Notes: generated by a model from the letters alone, not told the origin. A DNA stretch of 64,000 nt from Bacteroidota bacterium (GCA_016718035.1 JADKEK010000001.1:372001-436000), one strand, 5' to 3'. Counted from the stretch's first letter, positions 25,860-36,170 are shown. Numbers and translations are program-made.

Positions 25860-28592
25860 ATGCGGGGTATAATCAAAATTGCAGGGCTGTTTTTACTTTT
25901 TTTCTCCTTCTCCACGAGGTTGTTTGCCACGCATAACCGCGCCGGTGAAATTACCTATGAGCATATTGAGGACCTAACTTATCTATTCACGATTACAACA
26001 TATACTGACCCAACTTCATTGGCTGACCGCGATGAACTAACAATAGATTGGGGCGATGAAACCACTGAAGTTGTGTTGAGGTCTTCTATTGAAATTTTGG
26101 TTCCGGGTAAAATTCAAAAAAATGAATACACAGCTTACCATACTTATGGTGGCGCATATACCTATATTGTAAGCATGGTGGACCCTAACCGGGTAGAAAA
26201 TATTCTCAATATTGATGGTTCGGTGAATGTGCCATTTTGTTTGTTGGACACAGTAGTCATTTTTGACCCGCTTACGTATGGATTTAACAGCTCGCCAACG
26301 CTTTTATATCCACCAATTGACTATGCCAATATTGGCGAATGGTTTATTCATAATCCGGGCGCTTTTGACCCTGACGGTGATTCGCTGAGTTACGAACTGG
26401 TTGTGCCTTTGCAGTATCCAGGTTTGGTGGTTCCGGGATATCAATATCCTGATGACAGAACAAATTGCACCGACACTGATGCATTTACCATAGATGTTTA
26501 TAATGGTGATGTTATATGGGATGTCCCCTCGTGTCAGGAAGGCATTTACAATATAGCCATTTTAATTACTGAATATCGCGATGGCGTTCGTTTGGGAAGT
26601 ATTTTGCGCGACATGGAAATATTTGTAGAAAAAACAACCAACCATGCGCCTGAAATTGCAGCTTTAAATGATACTTGTATTTATGCAGGCGAAGAATTGA
26701 ATATATTAGTAACGGCTACCGACCCCGATGTCACCCAAACAATTACGTTATCTGCAACAGGCGGGCCACTTTTTATTGATGAAAGCCCTGCAGAATTTTT
26801 CAGCACCCCAAATGAAGGCAGTGTTAACGGAACCTTTACATGGCAAACGATATGTAATCATATCCGTTCTGAAGTATACTCAGTGGTTTTTAAAGCGGAA
26901 GACGATTTCCAATTGGGTTTTGAAGAAATTCCTTTGGTAGATTTGGAAACATGGCTTATCACCGTTGTTGCTCCACCACCAATTATTTTAGATGCGGTGC
27001 CAACAGCCAATGAAATTACCATTACCTGGCAAGCCACTTATGAATGCGCAGGTGCAGATAATTTTCTAGGTTTTTCAATTTGGAGAAAAATAGGTTGCGA
27101 TACAACCGAATTCGATAAATGTCAGCAAGGATTAGATGGCACCGGATATATCCAAATTGGCTTTGTTGAAGATGTATACTCATTTATTGACTTGGGAGTA
27201 AGTTATGGTCAACAATATGCCTATAGAGTAGTCGCAGAATTTGGTGAACGCAGCGATTTGGCTCCTGATTTTATTTATAATGAAGTTGCAAGTGCTCCAT
27301 CTGATGCTATTTGCGCAGAATTAAAACGCGATTTACCAATTATTAATCACGCGAGTGTTCGAACTACTTCTACAACCAATGGTTCGGTTTATGTTGGCTG
27401 GTATAATCCTTTAGGAACTGATCTAGATACTACAATTTTCCTTCCGCCATATAAATATGAATTAATGCGGTATGAAGGATTTACAGCAACCGGCACTCCT
27501 GTTTCCATTGCCACTTTTATTGCCCCTACATTTTATGAATTAACCGACACATCATACATCGATACACTCATTAATACTGAAGATGGTGCATTTACTTATC
27601 AATTAGATTTTTATTTTACTGATGGTGCAGTTTTCGAAAAACTAGGAAAAACAGATCCTGCTTCCACTGTATATTTAACTGTAGCTAGTGGTGATAATAA
27701 ATTGAATTTATCGTGGGACTTTGATGTGCCATGGCTAAATTTAAAATACGATGTATTTAAAGAAACACCAACTGGTTCAGGGAATTTTGAAATGTTGGCA
27801 ACTACAGACGCCACAACTTATATTGATTCCAATTTAATTAATGGTGAAAACTATTGTTATTATATCAAAGCATATGGTCAATATACCGTAGCTACTTTAC
27901 CTGATACATTAATTAACCTTTCACAAATACAATGTGGTGTTCCGGTAGACAATGAACCACCGTGTGCACCGGTGCTTACCGTTAATAATATTTGCGCCGA
28001 TGATGAAAATGTGGTTGTTGATGATGATGATTTGAAAAACGAATTATCCTGGACAAATCCCAATAATTCGTGTGCTGACGATGTGGTGAAATATATTATT
28101 TATTATGCATCACAGGAAGGCCAGCAATTAGGTGTACTTGATCAGGTGGTGGATCCTAATGATACGTCATTTACACACGAAGCACTGTTATCGTTAGCAG
28201 GATGTTATGCTATTGTAGCAGTCGATTCATTTGGAAATGAAAGTGCACTCAGCAATGTAGTTTGTGTTGATAATTGTTCTGATTATAATTTACCAAATGC
28301 CTTTACTCCAAACGGAGACGGATTTAATGATTTATATACACCTCGTTTACCTATTCGTTTTATCGATCATGTGGATATGAAAATATTCGACAGGTGGGGA
28401 AGTTTAGTATTTACCACTACCGATCCAATGATTAACTGGGATGGGAAGGATAGTGCTACAGGTATTGATGTGAGTGAGGGAGTATATTATTACAAATGCG
28501 ATGTATTTGAAATCACGGTGAACGGTGTTACTGCTTTTCCAGAACCTAAAGACGGTTACATACATTTAGTGCGTCAGGATAAATCAGAATGA
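25860..28592 (+). CDS. Large T9SS type B (gliding motility-associated C-terminal domain) secreted protein
   Basis: 910 residues. A signal peptide (FLLFFSFSTRLFA) is followed by THNRAGEITYEHIEDLTYLF, a common start of Bacteroidota surface proteins, and a PKD-like region (IDWGDETTEV). Later come fibronectin-III-like stretches (about 375-480 and 600-690). The last ~90 residues form the gliding-associated domain: NLPNAFTPNGDGFNDLY, then MKIFDRWGSLVF, NWDGKD and GVYYYKCDVF. Such proteins leave the cell by the type IX system and are attached or released by the type B route. Likely adhesin or surface-layer protein (inference). Confidence 0.85.
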   Translation: MRGIIKIAGLFLLFFSFSTRLFATHNRAGEITYEHIEDLTYLFTITTYTDPTSLADRDELTIDWGDETTEVVLRSSIEILVPGKIQKNEYTAYHTYGGAYTYIVSMVDPNRVENILNIDGSVNVPFCLLDTVVIFDPLTYGFNSSPTLLYPPIDYANIGEWFIHNPGAFDPDGDSLSYELVVPLQYPGLVVPGYQYPDDRTNCTDTDAFTIDVYNGDVIWDVPSCQEGIYNIAILITEYRDGVRLGSILRDMEIFVEKTTNHAPEIAALNDTCIYAGEELNILVTATDPDVTQTITLSATGGPLFIDESPAEFFSTPNEGSVNGTFTWQTICNHIRSEVYSVVFKAEDDFQLGFEEIPLVDLETWLITVVAPPPIILDAVPTANEITITWQATYECAGADNFLGFSIWRKIGCDTTEFDKCQQGLDGTGYIQIGFVEDVYSFIDLGVSYGQQYAYRVVAEFGERSDLAPDFIYNEVASAPSDAICAELKRDLPIINHASVRTTSTTNGSVYVGWYNPLGTDLDTTIFLPPYKYELMRYEGFTATGTPVSIATFIAPTFYELTDTSYIDTLINTEDGAFTYQLDFYFTDGAVFEKLGKTDPASTVYLTVASGDNKLNLSWDFDVPWLNLKYDVFKETPTGSGNFEMLATTDATTYIDSNLINGENYCYYIKAYGQYTVATLPDTLINLSQIQCGVPVDNEPPCAPVLTVNNICADDENVVVDDDDLKNELSWTNPNNSCADDVVKYIIYYASQEGQQLGVLDQVVDPNDTSFTHEALLSLAGCYAIVAVDSFGNESALSNVVCVDNCSDYNLPNAFTPNGDGFNDLYTPRLPIRFIDHVDMKIFDRWGSLVFTTTDPMINWDGKDSATGIDVSEGVYYYKCDVFEITVNGVTAFPEPKDGYIHLVRQDKSE

Positions 28593-28603
28593 TTTCTTCT
28601 CCT

Positions 28604-28611
28604 TAACTTTA
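28604..28611 (+). promoter_or_regulatory. Putative -7 box TAACTTTA before ribE
   Basis: Seven of eight positions match TAnnTTTG, 4 nt before the ribE ATG; if used, the mRNA would be essentially leaderless. Confidence 0.35.
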
Positions 28612-28615
28612 CCTC

Positions 28616-29203
28616 ATGTTTACAGGAATAATTGAAACAGTTGGCGAAGTGGTGGACCTTCACCGCGAAGCGGGTAATTTATTTATTACCATGAATTCTG
28701 CCATAGGTAACGAATTAACTGTTGACCAGAGTGTTGCGCATAACGGTGTTTGTTTAACGGTGGTAAAAACACATCAAACCCAACATGTTGTTACAGCAAT
28801 TGAAGAAACATTATCTAAAACCAATTTAGGAAATTTACATATCGGCGATTTAGTGAATCTTGAACGTTGTCTGCAAATGGGAGGTCGTTTAGATGGACAT
28901 ATTGTGCAGGGACATGTGGATGGTAAAGCAAAATTATTAGCAGTGCTGGAACAAAATGGGAGTTATGTATTAAACTTCGAAATAGATGCTCAATTCCGAA
29001 ATTTAATTGTTGAAAAAGGAAGTATTTGCTTAAACGGAATTAGTCTCACTTTGATAAATGTAACTGACAATACTTTTGCAGTAGCAATTATTCCATATAC
29101 CTGGGAACATACTAATATACAAACACTTAAAATAGGAGATGATGCAAACGTAGAGTTTGACATTATCGGCAAATATGTCAACCGCATGCAGCGGTTTAAT
29201 TAA
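28616..29203 (+). CDS. ribE: Riboflavin synthase, alpha subunit
   Basis: 195 residues, normal size. Dismutates two 6,7-dimethyl-8-ribityllumazine to riboflavin. Two lumazine-binding barrels are visible: MFTGIIETVGEVVDL ... SVAHNGVCLTVV and GHVDGKAKLLAVLEQNG ... KGSICLNGISLTLINV. The MFTGIIE start and the SxxxNGxxLTV/LTL repeats are diagnostic. No FMN riboswitch or other rib gene nearby. Reads toward hscA (convergent); the 85 nt between holds nothing clear. Confidence 0.94.
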   Translation: MFTGIIETVGEVVDLHREAGNLFITMNSAIGNELTVDQSVAHNGVCLTVVKTHQTQHVVTAIEETLSKTNLGNLHIGDLVNLERCLQMGGRLDGHIVQGHVDGKAKLLAVLEQNGSYVLNFEIDAQFRNLIVEKGSICLNGISLTLINVTDNTFAVAIIPYTWEHTNIQTLKIGDDANVEFDIIGKYVNRMQRFN

Positions 29204-29287
29204 TGTATTTTGGTTTGTCGTTTGAATTTTGTGTTTCGGTTCACCGTGGTTTAGGCTGTTAAAACATCACAGTGTAAAAACAAAAAA

Positions 29288-31147
29288 CTACAAAGTTTTT
29301 CCTTTCATTGCCATACTAATTGCCATATCCATTAAACGCTCAGCGAATGGCCTTGTAAATTCATTTAATGCTTCAATATGTTGTTGAATGACATTTTTAT
29401 CGCTTGAATTTAAAGTATTTTGTAAAGCGACCATTAATTCACGCGTTCCGGAAATTTCTTTTGCACTTAAATGCGCTGCATTTTTTACAATAAATCGCTC
29501 ACAAGTATCCAGCATATTTTGAGCCTCAACACGCGCTTCAATAATTGCTCTTTGCTCCATATCGGTCTTCGCATTTTTAATCGACTCCAATAACATGCCA
29601 CCCATTTCTTCTTCCGTTAATCCGTATTGCGGTTTTACTTCAATACTCTGCTCCACACCACTGCGCAATTCTTTCGCTTTAACCTGCAAAATACCATCCG
29701 CATTTAATTGAAAAACAATTTCAATTTTAGGCAAACCTGCAGGCATGCCCGGTATGTTCGATAATGTAAATTCAGCGAGTTTTCTATTATGACTTACTAA
29801 ATCGCGCTCGCCCTGATAAACTGCAATTAATAATTTACTCTGACCATCTACACTTGTTGTATATTGCCTTCCAGCACCTGTTGGAATTTTAGTATTACGC
29901 GGAATAATCACATCCATTAATCCACCCATAGTTTCAATACCCAAACTCAATGGTGTGATATCGAGCAATAACATGTCTTTTTGGTTACCGGCTAAAATAT
30001 CAGCCTGAATTCCGGCGCCTAATGCAACCACTTCATCCGGATTTAAACTATCGTTAACAGGTTTATTAAAAAATTCGGTCATAGATTTTTTTACAAAAGG
30101 TGTTCTGGTACTTCCACCAACCATTACAATAGTATCAATATCACCGATTTTTAATCCCGCATCACGGAGTGCATTTTTGCAACAAACTATAGTTTCATTT
30201 ACAAGAGGTGTAATCAGTGTTTCAAATTCGTTTACCGATAAGCGGCAAACAATATCATTAATTTTATCTTCAAAAATATCGTTGGTAGATAAATGTTTTT
30301 TAGCGGTTTCAGCTTTTAATCGCAAGGTCTGCATTAATTGTTTATCTACCGTATCTGCGGCAATATTATTTGTTTGTAACCAATGTTCAACAATCAAACG
30401 ATCGAAATCATCTCCCCCTAAAAAGGTATTGCCATTGGTAGCTAAAACTTCAAAATATCCACCATCATTTTCAGATGGGGTGAGTTGTAAAATTGATATA
30501 TCAAAAGTGCCGCCACCTAAATCATAAACAGCAATTGTTTGAGCATTTTTTACATTACCCAATCCGTATGCTAAACTTGCTGCAGTAGGTTCATTAATAA
30601 TACGCAACACATCCAGACCGGCTAGTTTACCGGCATCGCGCGTAGCTTGTCGCTGTGCATCGTTAAAATAAGCTGGAACTGTAATAACAGCTTTTGTAAT
30701 TTGTTGTTGCAAAACATGCTCTGCACGCAATTTCAATTCACGTAAAATAAAAGCTGATAATTCTATTGGTGAATAAAACTTTTCGCCAACTTTTATTTTT
30801 ACCAGACTCTCACTGTTATCATCAATAATTTTATATCCTAAATGTTGCTGTATTGCTGCAATATCGTTGTACGACTTACCCATTAATCTTTTTACCGAAT
30901 AAATGGTATTAGCAGTGTCATCGATTAAATGCTGACGGGCACTATTGCCAACAGTAATTGCACCTTCTTTTCCGAAATGTACAATGGACGGAACTATTGC
31001 TGTTTTATCTGCATCACACAATGCTTCCGGCATACCTGCTTTATTGATAATCGCTACTAAACTATTGGTTGTACCCAAGTCAATACCGACAATAATATCA
31101 GGTTTGCTGATTGTTCCTTCTTTTATATTAATTGAAATTTGAGCCAT
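29288..31147 (-). CDS. hscA: Hsp70-family chaperone, HscA-type (Fe-S cluster assembly)
   Basis: 619 residues. Nucleotide-binding domain with GIDLGTTNSLVAI, VYDLGGGTFDISIL and VMVGGSTRTPFV, then the substrate-binding domain with DITPLSLGIETMGG. The N-terminal extension (MAQISINIKEGTISKPDIIV) and ~620-residue length match HscA rather than DnaK, which lacks this extension and has a longer C-terminus. It would help load Fe-S clusters from IscU. No isc genes are adjacent, so the assignment to Fe-S work is from family, not context. A CAACTTTG box (minus strand, near 31180) may be its promoter. Confidence 0.85.
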   Translation of the reverse strand: MAQISINIKEGTISKPDIIVGIDLGTTNSLVAIINKAGMPEALCDADKTAIVPSIVHFGKEGAITVGNSARQHLIDDTANTIYSVKRLMGKSYNDIAAIQQHLGYKIIDDNSESLVKIKVGEKFYSPIELSAFILRELKLRAEHVLQQQITKAVITVPAYFNDAQRQATRDAGKLAGLDVLRIINEPTAASLAYGLGNVKNAQTIAVYDLGGGTFDISILQLTPSENDGGYFEVLATNGNTFLGGDDFDRLIVEHWLQTNNIAADTVDKQLMQTLRLKAETAKKHLSTNDIFEDKINDIVCRLSVNEFETLITPLVNETIVCCKNALRDAGLKIGDIDTIVMVGGSTRTPFVKKSMTEFFNKPVNDSLNPDEVVALGAGIQADILAGNQKDMLLLDITPLSLGIETMGGLMDVIIPRNTKIPTGAGRQYTTSVDGQSKLLIAVYQGERDLVSHNRKLAEFTLSNIPGMPAGLPKIEIVFQLNADGILQVKAKELRSGVEQSIEVKPQYGLTEEEMGGMLLESIKNAKTDMEQRAIIEARVEAQNMLDTCERFIVKNAAHLSAKEISGTRELMVALQNTLNSSDKNVIQQHIEALNEFTRPFAERLMDMAISMAMKGKTL

Positions 31148-31360
31148 GCTGTTGTTTAAACCGAAAATTGAAATGCAAAGTTGAGCAAAAATTAGGGTTT
31201 TATGTAACCTAATAAATGCTAATTAAGTAAAATGTTTTGCCTGATTGAACCACAACACATAAAGACATCATTTAATTCGCTAACAACTTCAATTCAGCAA
31301 GTAGCTAATAATTACCCCTTCAATTCACACTCATTTTTACTTTTCTTCACCGCAACAGCC

Positions 31361-31368
31361 TAACTTTG
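31361..31368 (+). promoter_or_regulatory. -7 box TAACTTTG before pyrD
   Basis: Exact match 6 nt before the ATG at 31375; a T-rich stretch near 31334-31338 is at about the -33 distance. Confidence 0.55.
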
Positions 31369-31374
31369 CCAACA

Positions 31375-32418
31375 ATGTATAAGTCACTGCTCAAACCCAT
31401 ATTTTTTAAATTTCAGCCTGAAAAAGCGCATCATCTGGCACTTACCTTATTCAGTATTGCACTAAAAATTCCGGGCTACGGTTATTTCCACGATAAAAAA
31501 TACCTCAAAAAGTATCCTAATCTGGAGCGGAAAGTTTTTGGTTTGACGTTTAAAAATCCTGTAGGATTAGCCGCTGGGTTTGATAAAAATGCAGCTTATA
31601 TACCCCTGATGGCGCGATTGGGTTTTGGCCATATTGAAGTAGGAACCGTAACACCCTTAGCGCAACCGGGTAATGATAAACCCCGATTGTTTAGGCTGCC
31701 GAAAGATGAGGCACTGATTAACAGAATGGGTTTTAACAACGACGGGGTAGATGTTATGTTGAAAAATTTGCAAAAACAATCGGTAATAGCTGCACGAAAA
31801 AAATATCAGGTGATAATTGGAGGTAATATCGGTAAAAACAAGGTTACAGCTAACGAGGATGCCTGGAAGGATTACGTGATTTGTTTCGAAAAACTATTCG
31901 ATTGGGTAGATTATTTTGTGATAAATGTATCATCACCAAACACACCGGGGTTGAGGGAATTACAGGAAAAAGAGCCCCTGACACATATCATTAACAAGCT
32001 TCAGGAAATAAATCGCACAAAATCTGCGCCAAAACCACTGCTTTTAAAGATTGCACCTGATTTAACAACATCGCAACTGCTTGATATTGTGTCGATTGCG
32101 AAGGAAACAGGCCTCAGTGGAATTATTGCCACCAATACCACAATTGATCGTTCCATGCTAACTACCGAGGCTGAAAAGGTAACAGCTATAGGAGCAGGGG
32201 GATTGAGTGGAAAACCTGTCGCCAAAATCTCCAACGAAGTGCTGTGGTACCTGCGTCGTGAATTGGGTAACGACATGCCAATAATCGGCGTTGGCGGTAT
32301 CATGAACCACATGGATGTCCATGAAAAATTCAACCGGGGAGCTAATCTGGTGCAGATTTACTCTGGCATGGTTTACGAAGGTCAGGCAATAGTTAAAAAC
32401 ATTGTATCAAAGCTGTAA
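31375..32418 (+). CDS. pyrD: Dihydroorotate dehydrogenase (quinone), class 2
   Basis: 347 residues. Oxidises dihydroorotate to orotate with quinone at the inner membrane. The N-terminal amphipathic helices (MYKSLLKPIFFKFQPEKAHH) mark the class 2 enzyme. FMN site and substrate motifs: NPVGLAAGFDKNAAYIPLM, EVGTVTPLAQPGNDKPRLF, NRMGFNN, INVSSPNTPGLRELQ (catalytic Ser), ATNTTIDR and IIGVGGI. I start at the ATG at 31375; the frame is open from a TTG 9 nt upstream, but that lies inside the promoter box. Confidence 0.95.
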   Translation: MYKSLLKPIFFKFQPEKAHHLALTLFSIALKIPGYGYFHDKKYLKKYPNLERKVFGLTFKNPVGLAAGFDKNAAYIPLMARLGFGHIEVGTVTPLAQPGNDKPRLFRLPKDEALINRMGFNNDGVDVMLKNLQKQSVIAARKKYQVIIGGNIGKNKVTANEDAWKDYVICFEKLFDWVDYFVINVSSPNTPGLRELQEKEPLTHIINKLQEINRTKSAPKPLLLKIAPDLTTSQLLDIVSIAKETGLSGIIATNTTIDRSMLTTEAEKVTAIGAGGLSGKPVAKISNEVLWYLRRELGNDMPIIGVGGIMNHMDVHEKFNRGANLVQIYSGMVYEGQAIVKNIVSKL

Positions 32419-32509
32419 ACCGGCTGCCTACTTAGGTTATTTTAACATTTTACTACGAAATGCCCTGTGCAGCGCATGGTATAATTGAACTTTCTGCCCT
32501 CCAATATTG

Positions 32510-32517
32510 TAACTTTG
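32510..32517 (+). promoter_or_regulatory. Promoter of mnmA (TTG at 32485, TAACTTTG at 32510)
   Basis: Exact -7 box with a TTG 22 nt upstream, the best two-part Bacteroidota promoter among the protein genes here; 10 nt to the ATG. Confidence 0.6.
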
Positions 32518-32527
32518 TGGAGCAAAT

Positions 32528-33637
32528 ATGTCTAAACACGGAAAAATATTAGTGGCCATGAGTGGCGGAATCGATAGCACTGTTACTGCAATATTACTGC
32601 ACGAACAGGGTTACGAAGTGGTTGGTATTACAATGAAAACCTGGGATTATGCGTCGAGTGGCGGCAGCAAAAAAGAGACAGGATGTTGCAGTCTCGACTC
32701 CATTAACGATGCCCGAACAATTGCCGTGGAAAAGCAGTTTCATCATTTTATTATCGATATCAGAGAGGAATTTGGCGACTATGTTATCGACAATTTTGTA
32801 GAAGAATATTTAGCCGGTAGAACCCCAAATCCATGTGTGTTGTGTAATACGCATATCAAGTGGGAGGCGCTATTAAAACGCGCAGACCAAATGGATTGTG
32901 AGTTTATTGCTACCGGTCACTACGCCCAAATCAATCAAAACGCTGATAACAGCAGGTACTATATCTCGAAAGGTTTAGATGAACATAAGGACCAGAGTTA
33001 TGTGCTTTGGGGCCTAAGTCAGGCGTGTTTGGCGCGCACAAAATTTCCGGTAGGGCATATTCGCAAAACGGAAATTCGTGAAATGGCTAAACAAATGGGT
33101 TATTTTGATTTGGCTAACAAGGCTGAGAGTTATGAAATTTGTTTTGTCCCAGATAACGATTACCGCGGTTTTTTGAAACGTAAAGTGGAAGGCTTAGAAG
33201 AACGTGTTGACGGTGGACTGTTTGTAGATGAAGCCGGGAATATTTTAGGCACCCACAAAGGATATCCTTTTTATACCATAGGGCAGCGCAAAGGCTTAGG
33301 TATTGCATTGGGTGAACCTTACTTTGTAACGGAAATCAAACCTGCAGAAAATGTTGTTGTTTTAGGTAAAGAGGACACCTTATTGCGTAACGGCATGTTC
33401 GTGCACCACCTCAATATGCAGAAATACGAAAGTGTTAATGCCGGTCACAGTAGTGTAACAAAAATCCGATACAAAAACACAGGCTCAGAAAGTATGTTAT
33501 CTTTGGAAGGAAATGATTTGATGCGGGTAGAATTTAAAGAAAACGTGAGTGCCATCACTCCAGGACAAAGTGCTGTTTTTTACGAAGGCAACGATGTAAT
33601 AGGAGGTGGGCATATCTTGAGTTCGTTTATCCGGTAA
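32528..33637 (+). CDS. mnmA: tRNA-specific 2-thiouridylase
   Basis: 369 residues. Thiolates U34 of tRNA-Lys/Glu/Gln. PP-loop AMSGGIDSTVTAILL, catalytic cysteine in TPNPCVLCNTHIKW, second cysteine in SYEICFVPDND, and the C-terminal IGQRKGLGIALGEPYFV region. Full length. Its TAA overlaps the next ATG by 1 nt (TAATG), so a lipoprotein gene is coupled to it. Confidence 0.94.
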   Translation: MSKHGKILVAMSGGIDSTVTAILLHEQGYEVVGITMKTWDYASSGGSKKETGCCSLDSINDARTIAVEKQFHHFIIDIREEFGDYVIDNFVEEYLAGRTPNPCVLCNTHIKWEALLKRADQMDCEFIATGHYAQINQNADNSRYYISKGLDEHKDQSYVLWGLSQACLARTKFPVGHIRKTEIREMAKQMGYFDLANKAESYEICFVPDNDYRGFLKRKVEGLEERVDGGLFVDEAGNILGTHKGYPFYTIGQRKGLGIALGEPYFVTEIKPAENVVVLGKEDTLLRNGMFVHHLNMQKYESVNAGHSSVTKIRYKNTGSESMLSLEGNDLMRVEFKENVSAITPGQSAVFYEGNDVIGGGHILSSFIR

Positions 33638-34413
33638 TGATAACAAATATGGTTAGCAATCACTTGCTTCAAAATATCGGTAAATACTTTATGCTTGTTG
33701 CAATAACAAGTATGTTGTTTTTTGCCTGTGATGAAAATGAACCTCCGGAAAATTTAGATACACCTTTACAATATTTCCCTCTTGAAATAGGTAAGTTCCG
33801 TGTTTATAGTGTCGATTCAATTAATTACCATGAAACTATTCCGAACGATACTACTTCATGGCAAGTAAAAGAAATTTTAGTTGACACCTTTTACGATTTA
33901 ACGGATAATTTAAATTATACCATTGAACGTTATCGCAGGCAATTTGCCACAGACGAATGGACAATTGCCAATGTGTGGAGTGTGATGTACGATAATGGTC
34001 AATTGGTAAAAAATGAAAATAATCTGCGTTTTATTAAATTAGTTGAACCAATTACTGCAGATACCAAGTGGAACGGTAATATTTATTTGGGTGGATTAGA
34101 TGATTTGCCTGTTGCAGAAGAATGTAATGAACTTACTTTTTATGAGGATTGGGAATATACTTATGCAAATGTTCACACAACTTATGATATCGACCTGTTT
34201 AATTTTGATAATACCCTGAAAGTAATACAGCAAGGTGATTCCAACCTGATTTGGTTTGATTATGCTGAAGAAATTTATGCAGAAAATGTGGGACTGATTC
34301 AACAGGATTTTTATCATTATTACACACAAGACTTAACCTGTCCAACCTGTCCGTGGGAACAACGAGTGCAATGCGGATTTAGTGTAAAAATGCGTATTCT
34401 TGATTTTAATTAA
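33637..34413 (+). CDS. Lipoprotein, unknown function
   Basis: 258 residues; signal peptide with lipobox MLFFACDENEPP. The mature part starts with LQYFPLEIGKFRVYSVDSI, a pattern (P-L-x-x-G-x-x-x-x-Y-x-V-D-S) recurrent in small Bacteroidota lipoproteins. It contains a Cys pair near the end (DLTCPTCPWEQRVQC). Starts 1 nt inside the mnmA stop and ends 14 nt before the first subtilase, so likely co-transcribed. No function assigned. Confidence 0.7.
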   Translation: MITNMVSNHLLQNIGKYFMLVAITSMLFFACDENEPPENLDTPLQYFPLEIGKFRVYSVDSINYHETIPNDTTSWQVKEILVDTFYDLTDNLNYTIERYRRQFATDEWTIANVWSVMYDNGQLVKNENNLRFIKLVEPITADTKWNGNIYLGGLDDLPVAEECNELTFYEDWEYTYANVHTTYDIDLFNFDNTLKVIQQGDSNLIWFDYAEEIYAENVGLIQQDFYHYYTQDLTCPTCPWEQRVQCGFSVKMRILDFN

Positions 34414-34427
34414 ATGAATAAATTAAT

Positions 34428-36152
34428 ATGATTAGAAATTGTTTACTCCTCCTTGTTTTTAGTTTGTTTTTTCAAACTGCATTTGCTCAATTAGCTTTGT
34501 CTCCTGAATTTAGTGCAACTAACATAACAACTACATCTGCTCAAAAATATTGGGTGTATTTTCATGATAAAGATGATGTAAATCTGCAAAAAGCGCATCC
34601 GGAAAATTATTTATCCCAACGAGCAATGGACCGCAGAAATAAATTGGGAATCGGTATTGAGTTTTCGGATTTACCTGTTTCTACAAAAAATATAGATAAA
34701 TTAAATCAAATAGGTGCAACACCTGTTGTAATTTCAAAATGGTTAAATGCGGTGAGTGTATATCTAACAGAATCACAAATGGAACAAGTGGTGATGTGGA
34801 ATGAAGTAGCGGAAATTCAAAAAGTAAAAAAATATCGCCGCGCAGATGAAGCGATAATTCCATATAATGACCAGGTGTTTTACCGCACAGCAGGTGCTAG
34901 CGATGTTACAGGTATGTTTGGATTTGCATCTAATCAAATTGAACAAATTAATCTTGATACGATTCTTGATTTGGGTTATACCGGAAATGATATGGTAATT
35001 GCAGTATTAGACGCCGGTTTTTTTGGTGTTGATACGGCAACTTTATTTCAGAGTTTTTGGGATAAAGGACAAATTTTAGGTTTCAGAAATTTCCCTGATC
35101 ACAATAATGAAGTGTTTAATATTTATTCAGGTTACCACGGTTCATGGGTAATGAGTGTAATTGGTGGTGATGTTGCAGACTCATTTTCCGGTTCTGCACC
35201 AAATGCGGATTTTTATTTATTTAGAACAGAAGTTGCAGATAGTGAATATGTGGTTGAAGAAGATTATTGGTTAGCTGCATCAGAAAAAGCGGACAGTGTT
35301 GGTGCTGATATTATTAATTCTTCACTAGGATATACCACTTTTGATGATTCACTTGAGAATCATACATATGAAGATTTAGATGGCAATACTGCAGTAGTTA
35401 CCAAAGCAGGTGATATGGCTGCACAAAAAGGTATTTTAGTATGCAACAGTGCTGGTAACGAAGGTGCTAATACATGGCACTATGTATCTATGCCTGGTGA
35501 TGGTGATTCGGTATTTACCATCGGAGGTGTTGACACCAATGGTATACATGTTGGCTTTAGTGGTTACGGACCTACATTTGATGGGCGGCTCAAACCTAAT
35601 GTAGTAGCGCTAGCCTTAGGTTCTGCTGTTTTAGATCCGGGAGGATATATCGGATTTTTAGCAGGTACAAGTTTTTCTTCTCCATTAATTGCAGGAGCTT
35701 GTGCCAGTTTATGGGGTGCATTTCCGGAAAAAACAAATATGGAAATTATCAGTGCAGTTGAGCGCAGTGCACATTTATATTTAACACCTAACGATTCGAT
35801 GGGATATGGTATTCCTAATTTCGGATTGGCTTATGAAATATTATTATCTGAAACAGATACGACAACTGAAGACACGGTAGTAGTAGATACAACAACTGCC
35901 ATATTTGATATTTTACCAAACCCTGCCGGTGATTTCTTTTCTGTGTTTATTACCACTAACGAAAATGCCCCGGCAACTTTACAATTTTTTGATTTAGCCG
36001 GGCAATTAGTTTATCAGGAAAAAATATATCTCTCAAAATCAATAGCAAATACTTTTACCATAGATACACGCAAAAATTTCAGTCAGGGTATGTATTTATT
36101 TTCATTAACCGGCGATGGGTTTAAACAAAGTACTGTTGTTTTTGTTGAATAG
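34428..36152 (+). CDS. Subtilisin-like serine protease (S8) with T9SS type A sorting domain
   Basis: 574 residues. Signal peptide (FSLFFQTAFA), a prodomain-like region (QKYWVYFHDKDDVNL ... SKWLNAVSVYLTESQ), then the S8 catalytic domain. The triad is visible: Asp in VIAVLDAGFFGVD, His in GYHGSWVMSVIGG, oxyanion Asn in NSAGNEG, and Ser in GTSFSSPLIAG. The C-terminal ~85 residues (FDILPNPAGDFFSVFITT ... NFSQGMYLFSLTGDG) are a type A sorting signal. Secreted or surface protease. First of a tandem pair; the second copy is broken. Confidence 0.9.
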   Translation: MIRNCLLLLVFSLFFQTAFAQLALSPEFSATNITTTSAQKYWVYFHDKDDVNLQKAHPENYLSQRAMDRRNKLGIGIEFSDLPVSTKNIDKLNQIGATPVVISKWLNAVSVYLTESQMEQVVMWNEVAEIQKVKKYRRADEAIIPYNDQVFYRTAGASDVTGMFGFASNQIEQINLDTILDLGYTGNDMVIAVLDAGFFGVDTATLFQSFWDKGQILGFRNFPDHNNEVFNIYSGYHGSWVMSVIGGDVADSFSGSAPNADFYLFRTEVADSEYVVEEDYWLAASEKADSVGADIINSSLGYTTFDDSLENHTYEDLDGNTAVVTKAGDMAAQKGILVCNSAGNEGANTWHYVSMPGDGDSVFTIGGVDTNGIHVGFSGYGPTFDGRLKPNVVALALGSAVLDPGGYIGFLAGTSFSSPLIAGACASLWGAFPEKTNMEIISAVERSAHLYLTPNDSMGYGIPNFGLAYEILLSETDTTTEDTVVVDTTTAIFDILPNPAGDFFSVFITTNENAPATLQFFDLAGQLVYQEKIYLSKSIANTFTIDTRKNFSQGMYLFSLTGDGFKQSTVVFVE

Positions 36153-36170
36153 TTAGTGGGGGGAATTAAC

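Noticed and set aside
25622..25930. Minus-strand frame of 102 codons
   Set aside because: Overlaps the start of the type B protein, no recognisable features, and composition unlike its neighbours.
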